Below, piece by piece: positions 8,581 to 18,615 of a stretch of 41,313 bases of DNA. The translations under genes were made by a program, and so were the position numbers. Each line of letters begins with the position of its first letter. Position 1 is the first letter of the stretch. Location: NCBI RefSeq assembly GCF_900129805.1, contig NZ_FQWY01000019.1:1-41313 (forward strand), in the 5' to 3' direction. The notes under the pieces were generated by a model. It did not search any database, was not told where the DNA came from, and saw only the letters and a program-made list of their open reading frames with translations. Origin of the DNA: Thermosyntropha lipolytica DSM 11003 (GTDB taxonomy: Bacteria; Bacillota; Syntrophomonadia; Syntrophomonadales; Syntrophomonadaceae).

Positions 8581-9681
8581 CTATCTTATCGAACTATATC
8601 GCGATATATTGAGTAAAATACCTGCTCCTATCAGGGTAAAAAGAAGTGAGGAACCTCCATAACTTATAAAAGGCAAAGTTATACCTGTAACTGGCAAAGC
8701 CCCACAAACTACACCTATATTTATAGCCGCCTGAAAAACTATCATGGTCGTTATACCTGTTGCCAGTAAACTGCTAAAATTATCCGGAGCATTTATGGCA
8801 ATTTTAAATCCTCTCCAGGCCAGGAGAATAAAAAGAGCAATAACCAGAAAAACTCCTATAAACCCTAACTCTTCCCCCAGGATAGCAAAAATAAAGTCGG
8901 TATGTTGTTCAGGCAGATAAAAAAATTTTTGCCTGCTGCGTCCTAACCCCATACCGAATAAGCCACCTGATCCCAAGGCATATAAAGATTGTACCGTCTG
9001 AAATCCTTCATCACGGGCATATTTCCAGGGATTAAGGAAAGCAATGAACCTTTCCATGCGATAGGGAGCAACAGCAATCGCCCCCATTATGGCCAGCATC
9101 CCGGCTGCAGCTATTCCCACCAGGTGATTCCATCTGGCTCCAGCTGCCAGCAACATAAAAAACACCGTACCGGCCAGAGCAAAAGAGGTTCCTAAATCAG
9201 GCTGCATCATTATAAGTCCACAAACCAGCCCTAATACTACCAGATAAGGTAAAATTCCGGTGGTAAAAGATTTAATATTATCTAAATTTACCTCCAGGTT
9301 GCGGGCCATAAACATAACCATTCCCAACTTGGCAAGCTCGGAAGGAGTAAAAGAAAGAAAACCTACCCCCAGCCAGCGGCTGGAACCTTTGGCCGTTATG
9401 CCTAGCGGCGTAAGCACTAAAATCAGGCATACTAAAGCCAAAGCAGCTACCAGATAAGCTAGAGCCTTAATCTTTTTTAAATCTACTCTCATGATTATCA
9501 TCATTATTACCAGCCCTATGCCGGCCCATATCAATTGCCGTTTAAAATAATAGTAAGCATCTCCATATTTGACATTGGACGTGACAGAGCTGGCACTAAA
9601 AACCATAATAAGTCCTATGCTCAAAAGAGCTAAAATCGTAACAAAAAGGACAAAATCAGGTGGCCCTTTTTTCAGCCTCAT
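8581..9681 (-). CDS. ftsW: FtsW/SpoVE family peptidoglycan glycosyltransferase
   Basis: A SEDS-family polytopic membrane protein of 366 aa with about ten hydrophobic segments. SEDS signatures are visible: a Glu-rich GEELGFIG stretch and the C-terminal LPFISYGGSSLL. FtsW polymerises lipid II at the septum together with its class B PBP, here the gene at 15022. In this cluster position Bacillus has the sporulation paralogue spoVE, and sequence alone does not tell me whether this copy serves division, sporulation or both. Spacing to murD is 25 bases. Confidence 0.95.
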   Translation of the reverse strand: MRLKKGPPDFVLFVTILALLSIGLIMVFSASSVTSNVKYGDAYYYFKRQLIWAGIGLVIMMIIMRVDLKKIKALAYLVAALALVCLILVLTPLGITAKGSSRWLGVGFLSFTPSELAKLGMVMFMARNLEVNLDNIKSFTTGILPYLVVLGLVCGLIMMQPDLGTSFALAGTVFFMLLAAGARWNHLVGIAAAGMLAIMGAIAVAPYRMERFIAFLNPWKYARDEGFQTVQSLYALGSGGLFGMGLGRSRQKFFYLPEQHTDFIFAILGEELGFIGVFLVIALFILLAWRGFKIAINAPDNFSSLLATGITTMIVFQAAINIGVVCGALPVTGITLPFISYGGSSLLFTLIGAGILLNISRYSSIR

Positions 9682-9706
9682 TAAACCCCCCCTGCCATAA
9701 GGATGG

Positions 9707-11080
9707 TCAATTTTTAATTTCCAGCTCTCTTACTGCCGAGCAAAAACAATCGCCCCGGTGCTCATAACTCTCAAACATATCCCAGCTAGCACAGGCAGGT
9801 GATAACAAAACCACATCACCTTCCCTGGCTAATTCCTTGGCTTTTAAAACTGCCTCTTTTAAACCTGTAACTTCATATATATCGCTAAATCCTGCCTTTA
9901 TAACCGCCCTCTTTATTTCCTCTTTAGCTTCTCCTAAGAGTATGAGGCTTTTGGCCTTTTTCTTCACCACCTGGGCCAGTTCGTCAAAGCGAGATCCTTT
10001 ATTCCGGCCTCCAGCAATAAGTATTACCGGGTTATCATAAGCCTCCAGAGCCTTTATAGCCGATTCAGGATTAGTAGCTTTGGAATCATTTACATAAAGA
10101 ACCCCTTCTATATACCCTACCTCTTCCATGCGATGCCTTACCCCTCTAAAAGTGGTAAGGGTTTCCCTTATTACCTCCGGACTTACTCCCCCCAGATAAG
10201 CCATGGTACTGGCACATAAAACATTTTCCAGGTTATGTTTGCCTTTTAGCAAAATATCACTTGTAGAACATATCAGGTTTTCTTTGGCATTAAATCTGGC
10301 TATTATATTCCCTTCCTTTATAAACAAGCCTTCCTCCAGCTTATTCTGTATAGAAAAAAACACCACCTTAGCTTTGCTTTTCGCAGCCAAATTCCTTACC
10401 CGGTTATCATCATAATTTAGCACGGTAAAATCTCCCTTTTTTTGCCGGGCAAAAATTTTCGCTTTAGCTTCTACATAAGCATCAAAAGTCTTATGTCGGT
10501 CCAAATGGTCAGGGGTTATATTAAGAATTCCCGATATATGAGGCCTAAAATGTATAGCCGTTTCCAGCTGAAAACTGGAAACCTCCGCAGCTATAACCCC
10601 TTTTTCCAAGCGGTCAACAACGCTGGTAAGAGGTATACCTATATTGCCTGCTGCCCGGGCATTCCTGCCGCTTTTTTGCAAGATAGCCTCTAGCAGGGCT
10701 GTCGTAGTAGTCTTACCATTAGTTCCAGTTACTGCATATATCTCTACCGCCGGGGATTTTATATTATAGGCAAGTTCAAGCTCGCCAATAACCGGTATCC
10801 CCTCTTTATAAGCAGCCTGCACCGGCTCAATGGAAAGCGGTATACCCGGACTTATAACCAGTAAATCGAAACTATCGCTTTTAACCAGGGGATAGTTTCC
10901 TACCAGAACCTGTACTCCTTTATCTTCAAGTATGCGTGCTGCCTTCCCTATCTTATCCGACTTTCCTTCATCTGCCGCTGTAACCTTGGCACCTCTTTTA
11001 AGCAATACCTCAACTGCAGCCAGACCGCTTCTGGCCATACCCAGTACCAGAACTTTTTTACCTTTTAATTCTCCTATCAT
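9707..11080 (-). CDS. murD: UDP-N-acetylmuramoylalanine--D-glutamate ligase MurD
   Basis: Adds D-Glu to UDP-MurNAc-L-Ala. The N-terminal Rossmann-like UDP-binding region (VLVLGMARSGLAA) is followed by the ATP loop TGTNGKTTT at 118-126, the NITPDHLDRH motif and the C-terminal DSKATNP region. The 457-aa length is normal. It lies between mraY and ftsW, as in most Firmicutes dcw clusters. The ATG follows a GAGGAG ribosome binding site. Confidence 0.97.
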   Translation of the reverse strand: MIGELKGKKVLVLGMARSGLAAVEVLLKRGAKVTAADEGKSDKIGKAARILEDKGVQVLVGNYPLVKSDSFDLLVISPGIPLSIEPVQAAYKEGIPVIGELELAYNIKSPAVEIYAVTGTNGKTTTTALLEAILQKSGRNARAAGNIGIPLTSVVDRLEKGVIAAEVSSFQLETAIHFRPHISGILNITPDHLDRHKTFDAYVEAKAKIFARQKKGDFTVLNYDDNRVRNLAAKSKAKVVFFSIQNKLEEGLFIKEGNIIARFNAKENLICSTSDILLKGKHNLENVLCASTMAYLGGVSPEVIRETLTTFRGVRHRMEEVGYIEGVLYVNDSKATNPESAIKALEAYDNPVILIAGGRNKGSRFDELAQVVKKKAKSLILLGEAKEEIKRAVIKAGFSDIYEVTGLKEAVLKAKELAREGDVVLLSPACASWDMFESYEHRGDCFCSAVRELEIKN

Positions 11081-11120
11081 AATTTATATTCTCCTCGAAA
11101 GCAAAATAATATTTTAAAAA

Positions 11121-12107
11121 CTAACCTATATAAAAATTACCTGCCCCCTTAAGAGCCAATAACCCTAATAAGGCAAATAAAACGGAAAGCAGCCAGAAAA
11201 AGCGGACCACCTTCTTTTCCGGCCAGCCTTGTAATTCAAAATGATGATGAAGAGGGCTCATAAGAAAAACCCTTTTTCCCGTAGTTTTAAAACATACTAC
11301 CTGGATAATAACACTTAAAGCTTCAATTACATAAACTCCACCTATAATAATCAACACTATCTCCATTTTAGTAAAAGAAGCTACAGCAGCTACTGCTCCC
11401 CCCAAAGCCATAGATCCGGTATCACCCATAAAAATACGGGCTGGATGACGGTTAAAAACGAGAAATCCCGCACAAGCCCCCGCCAAAGCCAGGCAGAAAA
11501 TAAGCAGCTCATAATGAGCGGTCATGATACTTATCAGGGATAAAGCTATAGCCACAAAAAAAGTAACTCCGGCAGCCAAGCCATCCAAACCATCGGTAAG
11601 ATTTACCGCATTAGAAGTCCCCATTAACACTAATAGCAAAAAAGGTATATAAAGATAACCCAAATCAATAATCCCTATACGGGGAATTATAATCTCCGTT
11701 CCCCGGTTAAAATACCAGACCAAAAAAAAGCCGAAAATTATACCTACCAGTAGCTGTAAAACAAGTTTTTCTCTGGCTTTCAAACCTAGAGAACGCCTTA
11801 ACACTACCTTTATGTAATCATCCCAAAACCCAATACCACCAAAAGCCAGCATAACCAGCATAGCTACCCAGGCTTCCGTGCTCCTTGGAGCCATAGCCAA
11901 AACAGCTACCATAACCGCAGTAATCATCATTATCCCCCCCATAGTAGGGGTACCTGCCTTAACATAATGGCTTTTAGGTCCTTCTTCTCTTATGCTCTGT
12001 CCCGCTTTCAAACGGGTAAGAAAAGGAATCATAAAAGGAGCCAGAACCAGAACAACTATAAAAGCTATAAGCCCCGCCAGCAATGAGCTTATTACATATT
12101 CCGCCAT
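11121..12107 (-). CDS. mraY: Phospho-N-acetylmuramoyl-pentapeptide transferase MraY
   Basis: An integral membrane enzyme of ten or so helices. It transfers phospho-MurNAc-pentapeptide to undecaprenyl phosphate, forming lipid I. The Asp-rich motif FWDDYIK is at 94-100, the catalytic NLTDGLDGLA at about 169-178, and the third-loop His motif reads SPLHHHFE. Length is 328 aa, typical of Firmicutes. It follows murF closely and precedes murD. Confidence 0.97.
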   Translation of the reverse strand: MAEYVISSLLAGLIAFIVVLVLAPFMIPFLTRLKAGQSIREEGPKSHYVKAGTPTMGGIMMITAVMVAVLAMAPRSTEAWVAMLVMLAFGGIGFWDDYIKVVLRRSLGLKAREKLVLQLLVGIIFGFFLVWYFNRGTEIIIPRIGIIDLGYLYIPFLLLVLMGTSNAVNLTDGLDGLAAGVTFFVAIALSLISIMTAHYELLIFCLALAGACAGFLVFNRHPARIFMGDTGSMALGGAVAAVASFTKMEIVLIIIGGVYVIEALSVIIQVVCFKTTGKRVFLMSPLHHHFELQGWPEKKVVRFFWLLSVLFALLGLLALKGAGNFYIG

Positions 12108-12131
12108 AAATACAACCTCCGTACCGCATAC

Positions 12132-13529
12132 CTATTTATCTCGGTTCTCCATAAAATCTAAATATCTCTCCACCAATACTTCCATCTTCATTCCGCGGGA
12201 AGCTTTGAAAAGAACTGTATCCTCATTATCCAGATGGGCACATAAAAAAGAAAAAGCCTCTTCTTTATCGGCAAAACTATATACCTTATCAGGAGACATT
12301 CCCGCCTGCAAAGCCCCTTGGGCTATATATTTTCCCAGCTTTCCCACCGTAACCAAAATATCTACTCTGTTCTGGCTTGCCTTTTTCCCCACCTCAAGAT
12401 GTCCCTCAATTTCATAGCTCCCCAGTTCATACATATCCCCCAGCACGGCCACCAGACGTCCTTTTTCCCGCAAGTTTTTACCTGTTTCTAATGCTGCTTC
12501 CATGGACAAAGGATTGGCATTATAGGTATCATCGATGATCTTTCCTCCCCAGCTCAAGTTTATAACCCGGAGCCGGTTATCCCCGGCTTCATAATGAGCC
12601 AAAGCCGATATGGCGTCATGCATATCTATTCCTAGCAGATGACAGGCAGCTACCCCTGCTACCACATTATATGCTAGTTTAGAAGCGGGCAGGGGGAAAA
12701 ACATCTTATATACCTTTCCTCTCATATCGGCCACAATATTTATGCCCTTATTCTTACTTTCTACCTTTACAATCCGGAAATCACAATCATTATTATACCC
12801 AAAGGTGTATTTCCGACAAGAGTAATTAGCCGCTGTCTTTCTTAACAGCTGGTTATCTCCATTTATTAAAGCAAAACCATCAGGATCGATGTATTTTAAT
12901 ACTTCACACTTGGCTCTAGCTATATTTTCCATACTTCCTAAAGTTTCCAGGTGAACCGGCTCTACATTGGTAATTACTGCCGCATGTGGTTTTACCATAT
13001 AAGATAAACGGTCAATTTCTCCCAATGCCCGCATGGCCAGTTCAATTACGGCTGCCTGATGATGGGCTTCCAGTTTAAAAAGGGTCAAAGGCACCCCAAT
13101 ATCATTATTAAAATTGCCTTCGGTTTTTAAAGTATTAAACCTTCTGGCTAAAAGAGAAGCAATTATCTCTTTGGTTGTAGTTTTACCTACACTGCCGGTA
13201 ACAGCGATAACCGGTATTTTAAACCTCTCGCGGTAACTCTTGGCCAGCATCTGCAAAGCTTTGAGAGTATCAGCAACCTTGATAACCACCTTGCCGGCAG
13301 GTATTTCTCCCGGCACATCTCTATCAACTACTGCCGCATAAGCCCCTTTGGCAAAGGCTTCCAAAACAAAATCATGGCCGTCAAAGCGTTCTCCACGCAA
13401 AGCTATAAATAGACATTCATTGCCTATATCGCGCGAATCAGTACTTACACTGTATACATAACCGCTTTTTTCTCCCCATACCACTTTGCCCTCTATACTC
13501 CGGCATATGAAATCAATAGCCATTCTCAT
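12132..13529 (-). CDS. murF: UDP-MurNAc-tripeptide--D-alanyl-D-alanine ligase MurF
   Basis: Completes the cytoplasmic pentapeptide by adding D-Ala-D-Ala. The ATP loop TGSVGKTTT is at 111-119, the Mur centre motif (ELAMRALGEIDRLSYMVKPHAAVITNV) follows, and the C-terminal domain begins near DDTYNANPLSM. The ATG overlaps the murE stop in an ATGA junction (13526-13529), which indicates coupled translation. At 465 aa it is a full-length member. Confidence 0.97.
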   Translation of the reverse strand: MRMAIDFICRSIEGKVVWGEKSGYVYSVSTDSRDIGNECLFIALRGERFDGHDFVLEAFAKGAYAAVVDRDVPGEIPAGKVVIKVADTLKALQMLAKSYRERFKIPVIAVTGSVGKTTTKEIIASLLARRFNTLKTEGNFNNDIGVPLTLFKLEAHHQAAVIELAMRALGEIDRLSYMVKPHAAVITNVEPVHLETLGSMENIARAKCEVLKYIDPDGFALINGDNQLLRKTAANYSCRKYTFGYNNDCDFRIVKVESKNKGINIVADMRGKVYKMFFPLPASKLAYNVVAGVAACHLLGIDMHDAISALAHYEAGDNRLRVINLSWGGKIIDDTYNANPLSMEAALETGKNLREKGRLVAVLGDMYELGSYEIEGHLEVGKKASQNRVDILVTVGKLGKYIAQGALQAGMSPDKVYSFADKEEAFSFLCAHLDNEDTVLFKASRGMKMEVLVERYLDFMENRDK

Positions 13530-14998
13530 CTTTTCACTATCTCCTTTAAAAATTCTGCTGCTACCTTACGATCATCAAAATCTAAAACCTTATCCCCGAT
13601 CAACTGATAAGTTTCATGCCCTTTACCAGCAATAACTACCATGTCTCCTGGTTTAGCCATATAAATGGCATGTCTTATAGCTTCCCTTCTATCAACAACT
13701 ACGGCATAACGTGAACCTTCCACCTTTAAAAGACCGGGAATGATATCATCGATTATAGCTTTAGGGTCTTCACTACGCGGATTATCAGAAGTCACTATGC
13801 AGAAATCGCTGTACCTGGCTGCTATTTCCCCCATCAAAGGCCTTTTCGTTTTATCCCTGTCTCCTCCACAGCCAAAAACCGTTATAAGCCGCTGGGAAGT
13901 AAGCTCCTTAGCTGTTTTTAAAACATTTTCCAATCCATCTGGAGTATGAGCATAATCCACCACCACGGTAAAATCCTGGCCGCATTTTACCAGTTCAAAT
14001 CTGCCCGCCACACTGGTGGTCTTAGCTAAAGCCTCTTTTATTATCTCTGGTTCTATTCCCTCTCTAAGAGCAAAAGCAATAGCCGCTAAAGCATTATAAA
14101 CACTGAATAAGCCAATTAACTGCATATCAACTTTAAAGTCTATATCCTTATACTTAACCATAAAACTGGTACCTCTAGCACTTATATCAAGATTATACCC
14201 CTTTACCTGGGCATCATTCTCTATCCCATAAGTTATTACTTCCGCTTTAGTCCCTTTTATAAAGTCCCCGGCATATCTATCATCATTATTTATAACCGCA
14301 AAATTATTTTCTTTTTCTCCCAGCATGGAGAACAGTTTAAGTTTAGCATTTTTATAATTCTCCATATTTTGGTGATAATCCAGATGATCCTGAGTCAGGT
14401 TAGTAAAAAGGGCCACATTGTAATCTATTTCTTTAACCCGGTCTAAATCTAAAGCATGGGAAGAAACTTCCATTACCACATACTTGGCCTCTTTTTGCCG
14501 GCAAAGGCTCATAAATTCTTCAATTTCTAGAGCTTCCGGGGTGGTATGTCCCATTTCCTTTTTATAATCATCCACCCGTGCATAAAGGGTTCCTAAAATA
14601 CCTGTTTTTAAAGAAGCCTGGGTAAGAATATTTTGTATAAGATGGGTCGTAGTAGTCTTGCCATTAGTGCCGGTAACCCCTATAACCCTCATAAAAGATG
14701 AAGGCCGGCCATAAAAGTTAGACGCTACTTTAGCCATAGCACTACGGGTGTTGCCCGTAAGTATATATGTTATATCAGCAGCTACCTCCCTTATCTCCTC
14801 AGCAAGTATAGCTACTGCTCCCCTTAAAAGAGCCTCAGAAATATAATTATGCCCATCAGCCTTAAATCCCCTGATACATATAAATAATGACCCGGGTTTA
14901 ACCTTTCTTGAATCATAATAAACACCGGTTATCTCTTCATCCCCATTGCCCTTTATTATTTTATATTCTATCCCCTTTAAAACATCACCAAGTCGCAT
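13526..14998 (-). CDS. murE: UDP-MurNAc-L-Ala-D-Glu--meso-diaminopimelate ligase MurE
   Basis: Adds the third residue of the stem peptide. The ATP loop TGTNGKTTT is at 109-117. The substrate-selecting motif DNPR at 405-408 is the form associated with meso-diaminopimelate rather than lysine, so this organism should make mDAP peptidoglycan. The C-terminal AGKGHETYQ motif is present. Length is 490 aa, and AAGGAGAG lies upstream of the ATG. It overlaps murF by four bases. Confidence 0.97.
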   Translation of the reverse strand: MRLGDVLKGIEYKIIKGNGDEEITGVYYDSRKVKPGSLFICIRGFKADGHNYISEALLRGAVAILAEEIREVAADITYILTGNTRSAMAKVASNFYGRPSSFMRVIGVTGTNGKTTTTHLIQNILTQASLKTGILGTLYARVDDYKKEMGHTTPEALEIEEFMSLCRQKEAKYVVMEVSSHALDLDRVKEIDYNVALFTNLTQDHLDYHQNMENYKNAKLKLFSMLGEKENNFAVINNDDRYAGDFIKGTKAEVITYGIENDAQVKGYNLDISARGTSFMVKYKDIDFKVDMQLIGLFSVYNALAAIAFALREGIEPEIIKEALAKTTSVAGRFELVKCGQDFTVVVDYAHTPDGLENVLKTAKELTSQRLITVFGCGGDRDKTKRPLMGEIAARYSDFCIVTSDNPRSEDPKAIIDDIIPGLLKVEGSRYAVVVDRREAIRHAIYMAKPGDMVVIAGKGHETYQLIGDKVLDFDDRKVAAEFLKEIVKR

Positions 14999-15021
14999 CT
15001 TTTCTCTCCTTTCCCGCCCAT

Positions 15022-17139
15022 TTATTCACCAACAGGCTGAAACTTCACTTTGATAGTGGAACCAGCGGTAACAATTTTACCCGGTTCCGGTGATTGTTCA
15101 TAAGCTAATCCATAACCTTCCGGCATAAGATGGAGACCTAAATCAGAAAGGATCTTGGCTACTTCACGCATAGACTTCCCTTCCAAATCTGGTACCGTAA
15201 TCTCCCCTTCTCCCTTATCAGCAGGCAAGGAAGAAAGATAAACAATAATCTGGGTCCCTTTGTCAACCTTGGTTTGCGCTTTAGGTGCTTGTTTCCATAC
15301 CACATTGCCGGTTCCTATCACCTTGGCATTAAGTCCCCGGGAAGTTATAATTCCAATCGCTTCCCCTAGAGGGAGATTAACTATATCTGGAACTACCACC
15401 TTCTCTATCCGGGCATTATTATCCTCTTCTGCCTTATATAAAGGAACTTCTAAATAACGCAGAGCATCTTTCATTATCTCCCGGAAAACAGGAGCTGCCA
15501 CCCAGCCTCCATAATAAGGATAGCCTTGCGGAGCATCTACTACTACAATACAAGATAGGCGCGGATTATCTGCCGGAGCAAAACCAATAAATGATGCTAC
15601 ATATTCATTAGGTAGATAGCCTCCCGTAGGAGATATTTTTTGCGCCGTTCCTGTCTTACCTGCCACCTTGTAACCTTCTATATAAGCATTTTTACCAGTT
15701 CCATTCTGTACTACCCCTTCAAGTATTAAGCAAAGTTCCCGGGCCGTTTCCGGCGAAATAACCTTTCTTACTACTTTAGGTTCTACCTTTTTTATTACTT
15801 TACCATCTTTATCTATAATACTTTTAACCAGATGAGGCTGCATAAGATTACCCCCATTAGCTACGGCTGACACCGCGGTAATAAGCTGCAGAGGGGTAAC
15901 AGCATTAGCCTGCCCTATGGACATAGTAGCCAAATCGATCTGCATAGCTCTTTCTCTTGGGACCAGTATACCTTTCGCTTCACCTGGCAGATCAATACCC
16001 GTAGGCTTGCCGAAACCAAAGTTATTTATATATTTATAATACCTGTCTAAGCCAATTTCTAATCCTACTTCCACAAAACCAACATTACATGAATTAGCTA
16101 CTACTTCAGCAAAAGTCTGACTGCCATGGGCCTTGCGGTTGGAACAGCCAATCGTTTCCCTTCCTACTTTAACATAACCAGGACAGAAAAACTTTCGCTG
16201 GGGAGAAACTACACCTTCTTCTAAAGCCATAGCGGCGGTAATAATTTTCATCGTAGATCCTGGTTCATAAACATCATTTATAGCAAAATTACGCCGATTA
16301 GAAGAGGGATAATCATTATAATTATTAGGGTCAAAGGTTGGCCTTGAGGCCATAGCTAATATTTCCCCCGTATGCGGATCCATAACTATAACCGCTGCCG
16401 CTTTAGCTTTGCGCTCTTTAAAAACCTTATCCAGTTCCCTTTCTACAATGTATTGTATAGTCTCATCAATGGTCAATATAAGATTGGCTCCATCCTGAGG
16501 TGGAATATATTTATGAGTTGCTTCGGGTATGGGCCTGTTGGCAGCATCGTGCTCTATAATTATTCTTCCTTTCGTTCCTCCTACTAAATCATTGTAATAA
16601 TAATCGATTCCTTCTAATCCTGTATTATCAATTCCTGATATCCCCAAAACATGACTGGCCAGGCTGCCCTTGGGATAAAACCTCCGGCTCTCCTCAGTAA
16701 AACCTATGCCCGGTAAATCCATCTCGCGAAGCTTTTTAGTAGTTTCAGGATCTACCTGCCTTTTTATCCAGACAAATGAAGTATTGCTGGTTATCCGGTT
16801 ATAAACTTTTTCCTCATCCATAGCAAGCACCCGGGCCAGTTTATCAGCAATTTCCCTTTCCCGGTGCGAAGATTTCACCTCAGCAGGAATAGCATAAATC
16901 GAATCCACACTTACAGATATAGCCAGCTCGTGGCCATTGCGATCATAAATAATACCTCTCTTGGCCTCAACCGGTATATCACGCATACGGTTCTGCATAG
17001 CCTTTTCCGCAAGCTCGGCTCCTTTTACGAATTGCACCCAAAATATCCTTAAAAGGAGTAAAAAAAATACCAGTGTAAACAAGAAAAAAAGCGTAGCTAT
17101 ACGCTTTCTTACTACTAAGCTGGTAGATTTATCCATCAT
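15022..17139 (-). CDS. Class B penicillin-binding protein with two PASTA domains (PbpB/SpoVD type)
   Basis: D,D-transpeptidase that cross-links septal or spore peptidoglycan. One N-terminal membrane helix (about 15-34) is followed by the PBP dimerisation domain and the transpeptidase with STMK (295-298), SCN (350-352) and KTGT (495-498). Two C-terminal PASTA domains lie at about 579-635 and 640-703. Bacillus carries two such genes here, pbpB and spoVD. Only one is present in this cluster, so it may serve division, sporulation or both. A GGGAGTGG site precedes ATGATG, and either ATG could be the start. It pairs functionally with the FtsW/SpoVE protein at 8581. Confidence 0.93.
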   Translation of the reverse strand: MMDKSTSLVVRKRIATLFFLFTLVFFLLLLRIFWVQFVKGAELAEKAMQNRMRDIPVEAKRGIIYDRNGHELAISVSVDSIYAIPAEVKSSHREREIADKLARVLAMDEEKVYNRITSNTSFVWIKRQVDPETTKKLREMDLPGIGFTEESRRFYPKGSLASHVLGISGIDNTGLEGIDYYYNDLVGGTKGRIIIEHDAANRPIPEATHKYIPPQDGANLILTIDETIQYIVERELDKVFKERKAKAAAVIVMDPHTGEILAMASRPTFDPNNYNDYPSSNRRNFAINDVYEPGSTMKIITAAMALEEGVVSPQRKFFCPGYVKVGRETIGCSNRKAHGSQTFAEVVANSCNVGFVEVGLEIGLDRYYKYINNFGFGKPTGIDLPGEAKGILVPRERAMQIDLATMSIGQANAVTPLQLITAVSAVANGGNLMQPHLVKSIIDKDGKVIKKVEPKVVRKVISPETARELCLILEGVVQNGTGKNAYIEGYKVAGKTGTAQKISPTGGYLPNEYVASFIGFAPADNPRLSCIVVVDAPQGYPYYGGWVAAPVFREIMKDALRYLEVPLYKAEEDNNARIEKVVVPDIVNLPLGEAIGIITSRGLNAKVIGTGNVVWKQAPKAQTKVDKGTQIIVYLSSLPADKGEGEITVPDLEGKSMREVAKILSDLGLHLMPEGYGLAYEQSPEPGKIVTAGSTIKVKFQPVGE

Positions 17140-17155
17140 ACCACTCCCATTTTAT

Positions 17156-17659
17156 TTACCTGCTCTTATCAGCCAAAAAAACCAGGTTAGAATACAACTT
17201 ATAAAGAGGCTTTTCCTCCTTTTCTCCCTTACCATCATTTTGTTCACTTAAAGCTATCCGTTCCGGAGCTTTAACCTGCACTTCTACCGGTAAAGCTGCC
17301 ACAGTCATTCTTGCATCCGGTTTTATCATACCCAGCTCTTTGCTAGCTATCTTTTCTACCATCTCTAAAGAACAGCTATTCTCAGTTAAATATTGAATCC
17401 GCAAATTTTCATTTTCAATATTATGTATTTCTTTTTCTAACTCTACAATCTGATAACCTAATACGGCACTTTTTACACATAAATACACCAAAACAACTGC
17501 ATACATGAAAAAAATCCCTATTATCTTGCAAAGCGTTTTTTTCTTTTGCGCCTTTAGGGAATTCGCTTTAGACGAATAGCAAGGCTTTTGGTAATAAGCT
17601 TCTTCCGTATTCGTTGCATAATCGGAATAATATTCATACTTATAGCCTGCCTGTATCAA
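17156..17659 (-). CDS. ftsL: FtsL-like divisome membrane protein
   Basis: The 167-aa bitopic protein has a polar N terminus of ~45 residues, one membrane helix (IIGIFFMYAVVLVYLCV) and an extracytoplasmic heptad coiled coil (VELEKEIHNIENENLRIQYL). This is the FtsL/DivIC layout, and the position between rsmH and the PBP gene is that of ftsL. Sequence conservation in this family is low, so the call leans on topology and synteny. The start is TTG at 17659 with GGAGGGG nine bases upstream. The C terminus after the coiled coil is longer than in many FtsL proteins and rich in charge. Confidence 0.82.
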   Translation of the reverse strand: MIQAGYKYEYYSDYATNTEEAYYQKPCYSSKANSLKAQKKKTLCKIIGIFFMYAVVLVYLCVKSAVLGYQIVELEKEIHNIENENLRIQYLTENSCSLEMVEKIASKELGMIKPDARMTVAALPVEVQVKAPERIALSEQNDGKGEKEEKPLYKLYSNLVFLADKSR

Positions 17660-17687
17660 TTTTATTCTCCCCTCCTACTTTATAGAA

Positions 17688-18605
17688 CTACAATTTTTCC
17701 GCTACCCTCAATTTGGCACTGCGTGCTCTTGGATTAAGGCTACACTCCTCATCACTTGGAACTACTGGTTTTCTGGTTACAATCTTTAACTGTGGCTTAT
17801 GTCCACATACACATACGGGCATACCAGGCGGGCATAAACACTCCCTGGCTTCTCTCTGCATAAAATCTTTGACTATCCTGTCTTCCAGGGAATGAAAAGT
17901 TATTATGCAAAGCCTCCCCCCTGTTTTTAACAGCCTCACCGCCTGCGGTAAAACTTCGCGCAGAGCATCTAATTCTTTATTAACTGCTATACGCAAAGCC
18001 TGAAAAGTTCTGCGGGCGGGATGTTTTTCTTTTTTGTAAGCATAAGGAACCGCTTTTTTTATTACTTCTACCAGTTCCAAAGTAGTGTCTATACTTTTTA
18101 TTTTTCTGCTGTTTACAATCGCTCTGGCAATCGAGCGGGCAAATCTTTCTTCCCCGTATTCATAGATAATCCTGGCTATCTCGGCTTCATCATAATTATT
18201 TACGATATCCCAGGCGCTTAAAGCTTCTTCCCGGTTCATTCTCATATCCAATCTCGCATCTTCATGAAAACTGAATCCGCGGGAGGGATCATCCAGCTGA
18301 AATGACGAAACACCCAAATCAAGCATTATACCATCAACTTTATCTATTCCGTATAAAAAAAGCCTTTCTTCCATAAAACGGAAATCAGCATGTATAAAGG
18401 TGATATTAGGATAAGGAAGCTTTTTTTTCGTCGCTTCCATAATATCTTTATCTTTATCAAAAGCAAAAACCCTGGCTGCGGGATCCAGTTCCTGCATAAG
18501 CCTTTGCAGATGTCCTCCGCCCCCTAAAGTACCATCAACATATACTCCTTTTCTATCCTTTACCAGGTTATTTATCGTTTCCTCTAAGAGCACTGGTTTG
18601 TGCAT
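17688..18605 (-). CDS. rsmH: 16S rRNA (cytosine1402-N4)-methyltransferase RsmH
   Basis: SAM-dependent methyltransferase that modifies C1402 in the ribosomal P site (formerly MraW). The SAM-binding DGTLGGGGH is at 24-32. The family signatures DLGVSSFQLDDPSRGFSF and HPARRTFQALRIAVN are clear, and the last third contains a CLCPPGMPVCVC cysteine stretch. Length is 305 aa. The ATG follows AGGAGTG, ten bases after the mraZ stop, so it belongs to the mraZ message. Confidence 0.97.
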   Translation of the reverse strand: MHKPVLLEETINNLVKDRKGVYVDGTLGGGGHLQRLMQELDPAARVFAFDKDKDIMEATKKKLPYPNITFIHADFRFMEERLFLYGIDKVDGIMLDLGVSSFQLDDPSRGFSFHEDARLDMRMNREEALSAWDIVNNYDEAEIARIIYEYGEERFARSIARAIVNSRKIKSIDTTLELVEVIKKAVPYAYKKEKHPARRTFQALRIAVNKELDALREVLPQAVRLLKTGGRLCIITFHSLEDRIVKDFMQREARECLCPPGMPVCVCGHKPQLKIVTRKPVVPSDEECSLNPRARSAKLRVAEKL

Positions 18606-18615
18606 ATCAACACTC